In this document: piece after piece, positions 10,903 to 27,485 of the stretch | Numbering within the stretch: the stretch's first letter is position 1 | Layout: each line of letters opens with the position of its first letter | Assembly (NCBI RefSeq): GCF_027532025.1 | Contig: NZ_JAPZSY010000002.1 | Coordinates: forward strand, 1 to 64,000 | Direction: 5' to 3' | Source of the DNA: Inhella sp. | GTDB taxonomy: Bacteria; Pseudomonadota; Gammaproteobacteria; Burkholderiales; Burkholderiaceae_C | Length of the DNA: 64,000 nucleotides | Position numbers and translations under genes: made by a program | Notes under the pieces: model-generated | Databases searched by the model: none | Seen by the model: the letters and a program-made list of their open reading frames with translations, nothing else | Told to the model about the DNA's origin: nothing

Positions 10903-12966
10903 TTACTTCTTCAGCGAGCTGGGGCCGATGTGCTTGTCCAAGAAGGCCAGCATCTGCTCGTAGAGGTCGACGCGGTTCTCCAGCTTGCCGTAGCCGTGGC
11001 CTTCCTTGTCCTTGACCATCAGCACCTCCGGCGCTTTGCCTGCGCGCTTGAGTGCATCCACCATCATCGTGGTTTGCTGCATCGGTGTGCGCACGTCATC
11101 GCGACCGGCGTACATGAACAGCGCCCCTTCGAACTTGTCCGCGTGCCGAGCCGGCGACACCTCGTGCGCCTTGCTCCAGTCATCCCCTTTCAGACCCAGG
11201 ATGTCGGACTTCCAGAAGCGCTGACCCAAGCGGTTGCCCGCCGTGTCTCCCGACACCGAAGTCAGTTGGGTCTCCAAGTCGCTGACGACCAAACCCGCCA
11301 CCGCGCACTTGAACATGGGCTTGGACTTGATCATGGCCCACAGCGACGCATAACCGCCGTAGCTGGCCCCGCTGATGCACATGCGGGAGCCGTCGGCGAA
11401 GCCCTGTTGGACGGCCCACTTCGCGGCGTCCTCATGGTCCTCGCTCATCTGGCGACCGTAGGCACCGTTCTTGCCGGCCTCGTAAATCTTCTTGCCAAAG
11501 CCCGGCGTGACCCGGAAGTTAGGGATCACGACGGCGTAGCCGCGCGAGGCGAGTACCTGCGCTTCGCGGATGCCGGTGCCACCCAGCCACGTGTCAGCAC
11601 GGGCGAACGGACCGCCGTGGATGTGCACCACGGTCGGCAGCTTTTGGCCGGGCTGGTAGGTGTTAGGCAGGACGTAGTACGAGGGGATCTCCAAGCCGTC
11701 GCGGGTCTTCAGCAGGAAGGGACGGACCTCCGCAAGATGCCGCTCACCGATGCCCTCGCGGGTGCGCAGCAATTCGGTCAAGCGGCGCGTCTTCTCATCG
11801 AACAGGTAATAGGTCGCAGGTTGGCGGTCACTGAACACCGTCACCAACGAGCGGTCGGATTTGGTGCGCTGCAGGCTCACGGCCTTGCCCGGGAACGCCC
11901 GCTCGAGGCCAGCGTGCAGCGCGGCATAGCGTTCGTTGAAGAACACCGTTTGCAGCTTTTCGTCGGCGATGCTCAGACCCACCAATTTGCCGTCGCTGTC
12001 ACGCAGCAAGGTGGCGCCCAGTGAGCCCAGGGCGTCAAGGCCAAGGTCGTAGCGCGGATGGGCTGCCACGATGTCGGAGAGGTCGCCCTTGGCCACGTCG
12101 AATCGCACCAGGGCGCTGGTGTCGCGCCCCTTGGCGGTGGAAACAATGAAATCTTGGTTGTTGTCCGCCATGGCGATGGGCGTCCAGCGCTCCTTCTCAC
12201 CCTTGTCGAACTTCTTGATCTCGCGCCACTCGGAATCGGCCGAGTCACGGTAGAGCACGCGAACCTGCTGCTCCTCGGGCATCAACTCACGGTCATCCAC
12301 GACGGTGGCCACGCGCGGCACACCCGCTTCATCCAACAGCCACCGCGTGACCAAGCCGGGCTGTTTGAAAGTGAGCAATTCCTTCTTGCCGTTGCTCAGG
12401 TTCAAGCGGTACAGGTCGGGGGCCCGCGCATCGCGCAAGCTGCCGCTGACGATGATCTCTTCGGTGTTGTTCGGCAGGCGTCCCGCCACACGGATTTGGC
12501 GACGCTCTTCACGCACGGTGGGGTGCAACTGACGCCCGCCCGAGCCGTCGGCCTTGACGACGAACAAGCCACCGCCCTCGCCGAACTCGGGGCCCGTGGG
12601 AGTGTCCAAGGTGCCCAAGCTGAACACCAGGTAGTCGCCCACCCAGTTGAACTGCACCACGTCGTACTCGGTGAAGTTGGTGACCACCCGGGGCTTCATG
12701 GTGTCGAGGTCGAGCACCACGATGTTGCGCTTTTCGCCCACTGGGGCCAGCGCTGCCAGCTTTTTGCCATCGGGCGACAGGCTTCCCTGTTGGTACAGCG
12801 GGTAGTCGACATACGCCTTCACCGGCAGCGGTTGGAAGGGCAAGTTGGTGGTGACGTCCGGCAACACGGCCTGCGTCTGGGCCCAGGCCCCGGTGAGGGG
12901 CGTGGCCCCCAACACCGCGCTCACGCCCAACAGGGCGATGGCGCGTTTGGTCAGTTTGATGGTCAT
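10903..12966 (-). CDS. S9 family (prolyl oligopeptidase-type) peptidase
   Basis: GASYGGYAS nucleophile motif, beta-propeller-like N-terminal region, signal peptide. Confidence 0.88.
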   Translation of the reverse strand: MTIKLTKRAIALLGVSAVLGATPLTGAWAQTQAVLPDVTTNLPFQPLPVKAYVDYPLYQQGSLSPDGKKLAALAPVGEKRNIVVLDLDTMKPRVVTNFTEYDVVQFNWVGDYLVFSLGTLDTPTGPEFGEGGGLFVVKADGSGGRQLHPTVREERRQIRVAGRLPNNTEEIIVSGSLRDARAPDLYRLNLSNGKKELLTFKQPGLVTRWLLDEAGVPRVATVVDDRELMPEEQQVRVLYRDSADSEWREIKKFDKGEKERWTPIAMADNNQDFIVSTAKGRDTSALVRFDVAKGDLSDIVAAHPRYDLGLDALGSLGATLLRDSDGKLVGLSIADEKLQTVFFNERYAALHAGLERAFPGKAVSLQRTKSDRSLVTVFSDRQPATYYLFDEKTRRLTELLRTREGIGERHLAEVRPFLLKTRDGLEIPSYYVLPNTYQPGQKLPTVVHIHGGPFARADTWLGGTGIREAQVLASRGYAVVIPNFRVTPGFGKKIYEAGKNGAYGRQMSEDHEDAAKWAVQQGFADGSRMCISGASYGGYASLWAMIKSKPMFKCAVAGLVVSDLETQLTSVSGDTAGNRLGQRFWKSDILGLKGDDWSKAHEVSPARHADKFEGALFMYAGRDDVRTPMQQTTMMVDALKRAGKAPEVLMVKDKEGHGYGKLENRVDLYEQMLAFLDKHIGPSSLKK

Positions 12967-13266
12967 GTGTTTCCTTGGGGGATCTTGAAATGGCCGTACA
13001 ACGGGGCCGACGAACGGCCAGCGTGGCTGCATGGTGCCGCCAGCCCCCGGGCTTGGACAAAAGCCACGGGAGATAGCCGCTTTGGTGCGAAGGATTTTGC
13101 GGGCGGCGCAGCTCCGCGTTTACCCCAACCTGATCGTTGCCCTTGTCCGTGGTGATGGGCTTTGGCGCGCCGACGCCCTCGTCCCTGCTGGGGCGGTGGT
13201 GGCCCGGGATAATCGAGGCCTCGATCTTCTGGTTCCGTGGCTTGGCCACGCCCCCACCCCCCTCCC

Positions 13267-14037
13267 ATGCGCCCGGCCGTCCTCGTCACCGGAGCGGCCC
13301 GTCGCTTGGGCCGCCACATCGCCTTGCACTTGGCCGAGCACGGCTGGGACGTGGCGGTGCACCACCGCCATGCGCCCGACCCGGAGGCCGAGGCCACGGC
13401 GGCCGACCTGCGCGCGCTGGGGGCCCGGGTGCACGTCCTGGCGGCCGAACTGGGCGACGAGGCGGCCGTGGAGGGCTTGGTGCCGGCCGCCGTGGCCGCC
13501 TTCGGCCGGCTGGACGCGGTGGTGAACAACGCCTCGCGCTTCGAGCACGACACCATCGCCACGCTGAGCCACGCCAGCCTGGACGCCCACTGGCGCACGA
13601 ACACCGCCGCCGGGTTGATCCTGGCCCGCGCGCTGCACCGGCACTGCGCGGAGGCCCAACGGCAAGGCTGCGTGGTCAACCTGCTGGACCAAAAGCTGTG
13701 GGCCCCCAACCCGGACCACCTGAGCTACACGCTGAGCAAGGCGGCGCTGGCCGCGGCCACGCCCATCCTGGCGCAGGCCCTGGCGCCCTGGGTGCGGGTG
13801 GTGGGCGTGGCGCCGGGGTTGACGCTGGGTAGCCCCGACATCGACGCCGCCCGCTTGGCCAAGCTTCAGTCGCAAACGCCCTTGGGCTTGGGCGTGGCGC
13901 CCGACGACATCGCGCGCACCGTGCACTACCTGCTGAGCACCCCGTCGGTCACCGGCACCAGCATCGTGGTGGACGCCGGCTCCCACCTGACCCGCATGAC
14001 CCGCGACTTCGCGTTCACGGACACGGACTCCCCATGA
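13267..14037 (+). CDS. SDR family oxidoreductase (pteridine-reductase-like)
   Basis: [13 protein letters not shown] Rossmann motif, [17 protein letters not shown]-coupled to folB. Confidence 0.85.
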   Translation: MRPAVLVTGAARRLGRHIALHLAEHGWDVAVHHRHAPDPEAEATAADLRALGARVHVLAAELGDEAAVEGLVPAAVAAFGRLDAVVNNASRFEHDTIATLSHASLDAHWRTNTAAGLILARALHRHCAEAQRQGCVVNLLDQKLWAPNPDHLSYTLSKAALAAATPILAQALAPWVRVVGVAPGLTLGSPDIDAARLAKLQSQTPLGLGVAPDDIARTVHYLLSTPSVTGTSIVVDAGSHLTRMTRDFAFTDTDSP

Positions 14038-14389
14038 AGACCATCCACATCGAAAAGCTGCGCGTCCAAGCCAGCGTGGGCATCCTGCCGCACGAGCTCG
14101 AGGCCAAGCAGCAGCTGCTGATTTCGCTCTTCGTCGAGCTGGCCGACGGACCCTTGTTGCCCGAGGAGGACAGCGTGGCCCACGTGCTGGACTACCGCCA
14201 CCTGCGCGCCAGCGCCATCCGCCACGCCGAGAGCGGCCACATCAACATGCTGGAAACGCTGGCCGGCCGCATCCTGCAAGACCTGCTGAGCGAGCGCGGC
14301 GTGAGCGCCGGCACCGTCAGCGTGACCAAGCCCAACATTTTTCCGGACTGCGACGGCGTGACCGTGAGCGTGACGGGCAGGAACCCGCG

Positions 14390-14393
<4 letters not shown>
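14034..14393 (+). CDS. folB: Dihydroneopterin aldolase
   Basis: Short FolB-family ORF ([16 protein letters not shown]); coupled to flanking genes. Confidence 0.85.
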
Positions 14394-15286
<893 letters not shown>

Positions 15287-15319
15287 GTCGCTGTCCAGTC
15301 CGTTCCCAGGAGACCCGCC

Positions 15320-15913
15320 ATGACCCGCCGTGCCCTTTTGCTGCTTGCCCCTGCCCTGCTCTTGGCCGGTTGCGCCAGCCTGAACCAGGTAGGCGCCGAG
15401 GTCAGCAGCTTCGGCGAATGGCCTGCCGGGCGCGCTGGCGGCACCTACGCCTTCGAGCGGTTGCCCTCGCAGCAGCAGGCCGGCAGCCGCGCCGCCCAGC
15501 TGGAGGCACTGGCCGCACCGGCCTTGGCCAAGGCCGGCTTCCAGCCCGCCCCGGCCGGGGCAGCGCCGGACGTCATCGTGGCCATCGGGGCGCGGGTGTC
15601 GCGCACCGACGCCGCCCCCTGGGACGACCCGCTGTGGGTGCGCTGGCACGCGCCGCTGCGCGCTTACCGCTACGGCCTCTACCCCGTGCGCCCCTGGGGC
15701 AGCAGCTTCCCGCCGGAGCCGCGCTACGACCGCGAGGTGGCGCTGCTGCTGCGCGATCGCGCCTCGGGCCAGGCCCTGTACGAGGCCCGCGCCAGCAACG
15801 ACGGCGCCACGATGGGCAGCGAGGCCCTCGTGGGCGCGCTGTTCCAAGCGGCCATGAGCGACTTCCCACGGGCCGATCCCAAGCCGCACTGGGTGCGCGT
15901 GCCGCTCCCCTGA
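15320..15913 (+). CDS. DUF4136-like lipoprotein
   Basis: Lipobox LLAGC; DUF4136-like pattern. Confidence 0.65.
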   Translation: MTRRALLLLAPALLLAGCASLNQVGAEVSSFGEWPAGRAGGTYAFERLPSQQQAGSRAAQLEALAAPALAKAGFQPAPAGAAPDVIVAIGARVSRTDAAPWDDPLWVRWHAPLRAYRYGLYPVRPWGSSFPPEPRYDREVALLLRDRASGQALYEARASNDGATMGSEALVGALFQAAMSDFPRADPKPHWVRVPLP

Positions 15914-15977
15914 TCGGGGGTCGGGCGCGCCAAAGGCGCCCGGATAATTCCGCCCCTTTCGACACGCAGGGGGCGGG

Positions 15978-17369
15978 ATGGCTTCGACGATCAACTTGGT
16001 GGTGATGGCCGCCGGCAAGGGCACGCGGATGAAGTCCGCCACGCCCAAGGTGCTGCACCCCATCGCCGGCAAGCCCTTGGTGCAGCACGTGCTGGACACC
16101 ATGGCCCCCCTGCCCGCGGCGGCGCGCATCGTCATCACCGGCCACGGCGCCGAGGCCGTCGAGGCCCGCACCCGCGGCGAGGCGCTTCGCTTTGTGCGCC
16201 AGATGCCTCAACTGGGCACGGGCCATGCGGTCCAACAAGCCTTGCCCGCGCTGAACGACAGCGCACCCACCACGCTGATCCTCAACGGCGACACGCCCCT
16301 GGTGCAAGAGTGCACCGCCCGGGCCCTGGCCGAGGCCTGCGGCGGCACAAAGCTCGCGCTGCTGACCGTGGTGCTGGACGACCCCACGGGCTACGGCCGC
16401 ATCCTGCGCTCCCCAGATGGCGCCGTGCTCGGCATCAAGGAGCACAAAGACGCGAGCGAGGCCGAGCGCCAAGTCCGGGAGGGCTACACCGGCATGATGG
16501 CCGCGCCCACCGCGGCGCTGCGCCGCTGGCTGGCGGCGCTGAAGAACGACAACGCCCAGGGCGAGTACTACCTGACCGACATCGTGGCCATGGCCGTGGC
16601 CGAGGGCGTGCCGGTGGTGGCCACGCAAGCCCCCAACGAAACCGAGGTGCTGGGCGTGAACGACCCGGTGCAACTGGCCGACCTGGAGCGCCGCTTTCAG
16701 CGCCGCGAGGCCGAGCGCCTGATGCGCGCCGGCGTGCGCCTGCTGGACCCCGCCCGCTTCGACCTGCGCGGCACCTTGACGCACGGCAGCGACGTCGAGA
16801 TCGACGTCGGCTGCGTCTTCGAAGGCAGCGTGCACCTGGCCGACGGCGTTCGGGTGGGGGCCCACTGCGTGATCAAGAACGCCCGGCTCGACGTCGGTGC
16901 GGTGATCCACCCCTTCACCCACATCGATGGCGAAAGCCAGCCCGTGCAGGTGGGCGCCGGTGCGTTGATCGGCCCCTTTTCACGCCTGCGCCCTGGCGCC
17001 ATCCTGGGCCGCGAGGTGCACATCGGCAACTTCGTCGAGGTGAAGAACAGCACCCTGGCCGACGGCGCCAAGGCCAACCACCTGGCCTATCTCGGCGACG
17101 CCACGGTGGGCCAGCGGGTCAATTACGGCGCCGGCGCCATCACCGCCAATTACGACGGAGCGAACAAACACCGCACGGTGATCGGCGATGACGCTCACAT
17201 CGGCTCCAACTGCGTGCTGGTGGCCCCGGTGACGATCGGCGCGGGCGCCACCGTCGGGGGCGGCTCCACCGTGACCAAAACCGTGCCGGCCGGCGGATTG
17301 ACCGTGGCGCGAGCCCGCCAAGCCACCCTGCCGGGCTGGCAACGTCCCACCAAGAAAGCAAAGGCATAA
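15978..17369 (+). CDS. glmU: Bifunctional UDP-GlcNAc pyrophosphorylase / GlcN-1-P acetyltransferase
   Basis: [28 protein letters not shown] and left-handed beta-helix [19 protein letters not shown]. Confidence 0.97.
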   Translation: MASTINLVVMAAGKGTRMKSATPKVLHPIAGKPLVQHVLDTMAPLPAAARIVITGHGAEAVEARTRGEALRFVRQMPQLGTGHAVQQALPALNDSAPTTLILNGDTPLVQECTARALAEACGGTKLALLTVVLDDPTGYGRILRSPDGAVLGIKEHKDASEAERQVREGYTGMMAAPTAALRRWLAALKNDNAQGEYYLTDIVAMAVAEGVPVVATQAPNETEVLGVNDPVQLADLERRFQRREAERLMRAGVRLLDPARFDLRGTLTHGSDVEIDVGCVFEGSVHLADGVRVGAHCVIKNARLDVGAVIHPFTHIDGESQPVQVGAGALIGPFSRLRPGAILGREVHIGNFVEVKNSTLADGAKANHLAYLGDATVGQRVNYGAGAITANYDGANKHRTVIGDDAHIGSNCVLVAPVTIGAGATVGGGSTVTKTVPAGGLTVARARQATLPGWQRPTKKAKA

Positions 17370-17373
17370 CACC

Positions 17374-18270
17374 ATGGCCGGCGCCAGCCTTCTCGCCCTG
17401 CTCGACGACATCGCCACCGTCCTCGACGACGTGGCCGTATTGACCAAGATTGCCGCCAAGAAGACCAGCGGCGTGCTGGGCGACGACTTGGCCCTCAACG
17501 CGCAACAAGTCGCCGGCGTGCGCGCCGAACGCGAGTTGCCCGTGGTGTGGGCCGTTGCCAAAGGGTCGATGCTCAACAAAGCCATCCTGGTCCCGGCCGC
17601 GCTGTTGATCAGCGCCTTCGTGCCCGCCTTGATCGTGCCCTTGCTGGTGCTGGGCGGACTGTTCCTGTGCTTCGAAGGCGTGGAAAAGCTCTGGCATGCG
17701 TGGGCCCACCGCGCCCAGGCGCAGGCCGAGCACGAGGCGCTGACCCAGGCCCTGCAGCAGCCCGATGTCGATCTGGTCGCCTTCGAGCGAGACAAGATCC
17801 GCGGCGCCGTCCGCACCGACTTCATCTTGTCGGCCGAGATCATCGTCATCGCGCTGGGCATCGTGGCCGGCCAGCCCTTGGCCACCCAGGTGATGGTGCT
17901 GGTCGGCATCGCCGTGGCCATGACGGTCGGCGTTTACGGTCTGGTGGCCGCCATCGTCAAGCTGGACGACGTCGGTCTGTGGCTCACCCAAAGGCATGCC
18001 AGCGGGCTGCTGCACCGCTTGGGTTGGGGCCTGCTGGCCCTAGCGCCGGGGTTGATGAAGGTCCTCGGCGTGGTGGGCACGGCCGCCATGTTCTTGGTCG
18101 GCGGCGGCATCCTCACGCACAACACGCCCGCACTGCACCACCTCTTGGCCAGCCAGCCCTGGTGGACGGCCACGGCGGCCGATCTGGCCGTCGGGGTGCT
18201 GGCGGGCGCCTTGGTGCTGCTGGCGGTGAGCGCGGTGCAGGCTTGGCGACGCCCCCCAGCCAAACCCTGA
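17374..18270 (+). CDS. DUF808 family membrane protein (YedI-like)
   Basis: [46 protein letters not shown] is characteristic. Confidence 0.9.
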   Translation: MAGASLLALLDDIATVLDDVAVLTKIAAKKTSGVLGDDLALNAQQVAGVRAERELPVVWAVAKGSMLNKAILVPAALLISAFVPALIVPLLVLGGLFLCFEGVEKLWHAWAHRAQAQAEHEALTQALQQPDVDLVAFERDKIRGAVRTDFILSAEIIVIALGIVAGQPLATQVMVLVGIAVAMTVGVYGLVAAIVKLDDVGLWLTQRHASGLLHRLGWGLLALAPGLMKVLGVVGTAAMFLVGGGILTHNTPALHHLLASQPWWTATAADLAVGVLAGALVLLAVSAVQAWRRPPAKP

Positions 18271-18327
18271 TGACAGGGGCCCCGGAAGGTCCTACCCTGG
18301 CTCTCATCCAAGGGGGAGGGCTGACCC

Positions 18328-18609
18328 ATGTTGCAACACGCGATGGCTTGGTTGGGACTCGCAATCGTGCTCGTGCTGGCGGCCGACATGGCCTTGCTGG
18401 CCTTGCAACGACGGGGATGGTCCGTGCAGCGCCCCTGGGCTGACTGGCACATCGGCAGCGGCGAGCCGCAGCGCGAACGACGCCGACAAGCCGTTCAACA
18501 CCTGCGCGAACGTCGCTCACCCATCGCCTGCGCCCGAGACGACCGTGCCCCCGAAACCCAAGCGGCCATGGCTTTTGCGACCCTGTCGGGCCGTCACAAT
18601 CGGGCATAG
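18328..18609 (+). CDS. Hypothetical protein with N-terminal TM segment
   Basis: 93-aa ORF with GGAGGG upstream; LGLAIVLVLAADMALLALQ hydrophobic segment. Confidence 0.45.
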   Translation: MLQHAMAWLGLAIVLVLAADMALLALQRRGWSVQRPWADWHIGSGEPQRERRRQAVQHLRERRSPIACARDDRAPETQAAMAFATLSGRHNRA

Positions 18610-18657
18610 CCCCGGCTCGCGTCTCGAGTCGGCACCTGACCTGAGCCACTCGACCCC

Positions 18658-19920
18658 ATGAAGCGATCCCTCGTGCCCCTGGCGCTGGCCCTGTGCTTGG
18701 CCCTTCCCGCCCTGGCCGCCCCCGAACCCTCTCAACCGGTGCTGCCCCGCGCAGGCACTGGCGCCACCAACCCAGCCGACGAAGCGTACGCGCGGGGCCT
18801 TCAAGCCTTTTCGGCCGGCCAACAGGATGAGGCCCGGCGCGCCTTCAACGAGGCCCTCAAGGCCAACGACCGCCACGTGATGGCGATGCTCGCGCTCGTG
18901 GAGTTGGCGTTCCAAGCCAAGAACGACGCCGAGGTCCGGCGCTGGCTGCAAAAGGCCGAACAAACCGAGCCCAACAACGTCCACGTGCTGCTGACTTTGG
19001 GCCGCTATCACCTGACGCGCGACCAAGCCAGCAAGGCCGAGAGCGTGTTGACCCGCGCGGTCGACGCCCAGCCGAAAAACCTGCAAGCCCTGATCGAGCT
19101 GGCCGATGCCCACTCGCGCCAACGCGACCACGCCAAAGCCGCGGTGCGGCTGCGCCAGGCGGCCGAGTTGGCCCCCCAGTCCGCCCAAGTGCAGCAACTG
19201 CTGGGCCTGACGCTGATGCGCGGCGGCAAGCCGGCCGAGGCAGAGAAGCACTTGCTCAAGGCCGCCGAACTCGAGCCCCAATCGCCCGAGCCGCTGCTGC
19301 TGCTGGCGCAAATGGAAACCAAGGCCGCCGGCGCCACCAAGTACATCGACCAAGCCCTGCAGCGCGCCCCGCAAAGCTACGACGGGCTCATGATGCGCGC
19401 CTACTGGCAGCATCAAACGGGCGACACAGCAAGCGCTCGACGCACGCTGGACGGCGTGATGAAGCTCTACCCCAAGCTGGCCGAACCCTGGGTCCGCCTG
19501 GGCATGCTGGCCTCGGCCGAAAAGCGCACGGCCGACGCCCGGTCGGCCTACAAGGCCGCCCTCGAACGCGATGCCAACCACCCCGTGGCCCTGAACAACC
19601 TGGCCATGATTTCCCTGGAGGCGGGCGAGAACCCCAACGTGGCCGAGGGCATGATTCGCAAGGCCCTGAAGGTGCTGCCCAACAACGGCGCGCTGCAAGA
19701 CACCCTGGCCACCGTGCTGGTGGCCAAGAAGGACGCCCGCGGCGCACTCGCGGCCATCCAACTGGCGGCCAAGTTGTCGCCCAACGACCCCGGCATCCAA
19801 CTGCATTTGGCGGAGATCCTGCTGCTGAACGGCGACAAGGTGGCAGCCAAGCGCACAGCCGAAGCCCTCAAGCCCGGCCCGGGCGTGGACCCCGGGCGCT
19901 TGGCGGCCGTGCTGCGCTGA
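18658..19920 (+). CDS. Secreted TPR-repeat protein (resembles TPR proteins of PEP-CTERM systems)
   Basis: Signal peptide and repeated TPR units (LGLTLMRGGKPAEAEKHLLKAAELEPQ). Confidence 0.75.
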   Translation: MKRSLVPLALALCLALPALAAPEPSQPVLPRAGTGATNPADEAYARGLQAFSAGQQDEARRAFNEALKANDRHVMAMLALVELAFQAKNDAEVRRWLQKAEQTEPNNVHVLLTLGRYHLTRDQASKAESVLTRAVDAQPKNLQALIELADAHSRQRDHAKAAVRLRQAAELAPQSAQVQQLLGLTLMRGGKPAEAEKHLLKAAELEPQSPEPLLLLAQMETKAAGATKYIDQALQRAPQSYDGLMMRAYWQHQTGDTASARRTLDGVMKLYPKLAEPWVRLGMLASAEKRTADARSAYKAALERDANHPVALNNLAMISLEAGENPNVAEGMIRKALKVLPNNGALQDTLATVLVAKKDARGALAAIQLAAKLSPNDPGIQLHLAEILLLNGDKVAAKRTAEALKPGPGVDPGRLAAVLR

Positions 19921-20012
19921 GAGTCTGCGCGGCAAAAGCCCAGGCGGGCTGACCGCCCCCACCCCCGACGCCCCATATGTCGGGATTCTTGACAAGCGAC
20001 GTTCGCTGACAC

Positions 20013-20043
20013 ACCGCCCGATGGCAAGCCACCATCGGGCGGT
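20013..20043. repeat. Perfect 12-bp inverted repeat, 7-nt loop
   Basis: ACCGCCCGATGG-CAAGCCA-CCATCGGGCGGT. Confidence 0.9.
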
Positions 20044-20056
20044 GCCGTTTTCGGAC

Positions 20057-20071
20057 TGGCTCGCATCTTGC
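20057..20071 (+). promoter_or_regulatory. Putative sigma-54 (RpoN) -24/-12 promoter
   Basis: TGGCTCGCATCTTGC versus consensus TGGCACG-N4-TTGC; GG and GC separated by exactly 10 nt; 33 nt from ATG. Confidence 0.7.
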
Positions 20072-20103
20072 GGCTGGGTGGTTCTCACTCTCGGAGTCTT
20101 TCC

Positions 20104-20739
20104 ATGAAAACTTGGTCCTTGGCCATCGCCACCGCCGCCGCAGCCACCCTGATGCTGGGCTCGGTCCACGCCGCCCCCGTCACCGGCGCCAGCGGCGCGG
20201 GCGCACCGCCCCTGCCCGGCGTGACCTCGGTGGTCGACTTCGACGCCCAGAGCAACAGCAGCTTCGCCTCGCTCACGCTGGGCAGCGTCACCTTCAGCGG
20301 CATCGGCGGCAATCTGCGCACCAGCAATCAGTACGCTGGGCAGTACAACGGCCGCGGTGCGTACTACCTGGACAACAACGCCGGCAACACCGGCGGGATC
20401 CGCTTTGACTTCAGCAGCATCGTCAGCGCCTTCGCCTTCCAGTGGGGAGCGTCGGACAACACCTGGACTTTGGCCGGCTACGACGCCAGCAACAACCTGA
20501 TCGAGTCGTTCGTCACCCCGATCACTTATGCGTCGAACGCGGGGGACTACATCGGCCTGAGCGGCGGTGCGTTCAAGTACGCCATCTTGACGAACAGCAG
20601 CAGCTACGACTGGGTGTTCGTGGACAACTTCAGCATCGTGGAAGACCAAGGCGGCGGCACGGTGCCGGAACCCGCGGGTCTGGCCCTCGCAGGCTTGGCC
20701 TTGCTGGGCTTGGGCGCCTCGCGCCGCCGCCGGGCCTGA
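20104..20739 (+). CDS. PEP-CTERM sorting domain-containing secreted protein
   Basis: Signal peptide; C-terminus VPEPAGLALAGLALLGLGASRRRRA. Confidence 0.92.
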   Translation: MKTWSLAIATAAAATLMLGSVHAAPVTGASGAGAPPLPGVTSVVDFDAQSNSSFASLTLGSVTFSGIGGNLRTSNQYAGQYNGRGAYYLDNNAGNTGGIRFDFSSIVSAFAFQWGASDNTWTLAGYDASNNLIESFVTPITYASNAGDYIGLSGGAFKYAILTNSSSYDWVFVDNFSIVEDQGGGTVPEPAGLALAGLALLGLGASRRRRA

Positions 20740-20759
20740 GTCGTCACGCTCGGTCCCTC

Positions 20760-20784
20760 AGGCCCGCCACTGGCGGGCCTTTTT
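20760..20784 (+). terminator. Rho-independent terminator of the PEP-CTERM gene
   Basis: AGGCCCGCC-ACT-GGCGGGCCTTTTT. Confidence 0.85.
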
Positions 20785-20794
20785 CATGCGCGGC

Positions 20795-26365
<5,571 letters not shown>

Positions 26366-26560
26366 GGGAGGGGCCAGGGGGACAGAGGGCGGACATTGTG
26401 GGCCGCTCGGCCGGCACGAGCGGCGACCCACGTGCAATCCCCAGCAACCCACCCTCCCATGCGTTGCGGGCTTCACGCTTCTCGGTGACCGTCCCAGGGT
26501 CTTGGCGCCAGGGGCGCAACTACCATCGGCCACCTCAGACCCACACCCAGGAGGAACGGC

Positions 26561-27466
26561 ATGAATCCAGCAGCGAGGACCATCGCTTCTGCACTTCGGG
26601 CTTGGCGGCGCGGGCTGGCGGTGGCGCTGGCCCTGGGCCTGTCCGCCTGCGGCACGCCGGACACCAAGCCCACGGGCCCCCGAGAAGTCGCCTCGGCCAT
26701 CACCCTAGACGGTCGGTTGATCCAGTTTGACGTGCTGCAGGCCCGCACCCTGCTGAGCAATCGGCCCCTGACCGGGCTCCATGCCCAGGACCGCGTGGTG
26801 GCGATGGCCCGTCGCGGCGCTGAAGGCCCCTGGGTGGTGCTGGGCGCCAGCGGCCAGCTGTACCAGTTGGATATGGCGCAAGCTCAGCTGCGGGCCTTGG
26901 GCTCGGCGGCCATCCTCAGCGGTGGCGGGCGGGAGTACGGCCTGGGGCACGACCGTGCCACCGACCGCTTTCGCGTCGTCAGCGATGCCGGGCTGAACTT
27001 GCGCCTGAACGCCGCCACCGGCGCCATGCTGGACAACGACCCCACCCGGCCGGGCATCCAGCCCGACCCGACACTGACGCTGAACGGCGTGCCGACCGAC
27101 CCCAAGAGCCCCTGGGCCGGACGCCGACCCATGCTGACCGCGCTGGCCCCCTGGCCACAAGGTGGCGACCGTTACCTGGGCATCGAACGCGGCGTGGGCG
27201 CGCTCGTGGTCGTCGGAGACGAATCGCTTGGCGCGCAGGGCGGCCGGGTGCAGCCTTTGGGTCTGCTGGGCTTGGGCCCGCTGGAACGCGCCGCCCTGGT
27301 GGTTTCACCCCAAACCGGCGCGCTGTGGGCGGCGTTGACACCCCAGGGTGCCCCGAACGCCCGACTGCCCTCCCGCTGGGCGCGCATCGACGCATCCACC
27401 GGCAAGGGCGAGGTTCAGGGCGCCATCGGCGACAACGAATCCATCGTGGCCCTGGCTTTGCCCTGA
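26561..27466 (+). CDS. DUF4394-like lipoprotein
   Basis: Lipobox LSAC; IQFDVLQ...LLSNRPLTGL and YGLGHDRATDRFRVVSDAGLNLRLNAATGA. Confidence 0.75.
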   Translation: MNPAARTIASALRAWRRGLAVALALGLSACGTPDTKPTGPREVASAITLDGRLIQFDVLQARTLLSNRPLTGLHAQDRVVAMARRGAEGPWVVLGASGQLYQLDMAQAQLRALGSAAILSGGGREYGLGHDRATDRFRVVSDAGLNLRLNAATGAMLDNDPTRPGIQPDPTLTLNGVPTDPKSPWAGRRPMLTALAPWPQGGDRYLGIERGVGALVVVGDESLGAQGGRVQPLGLLGLGPLERAALVVSPQTGALWAALTPQGAPNARLPSRWARIDASTGKGEVQGAIGDNESIVALALP

Positions 27467-27485
27467 GCCCTTGCGAGCGAACGCC

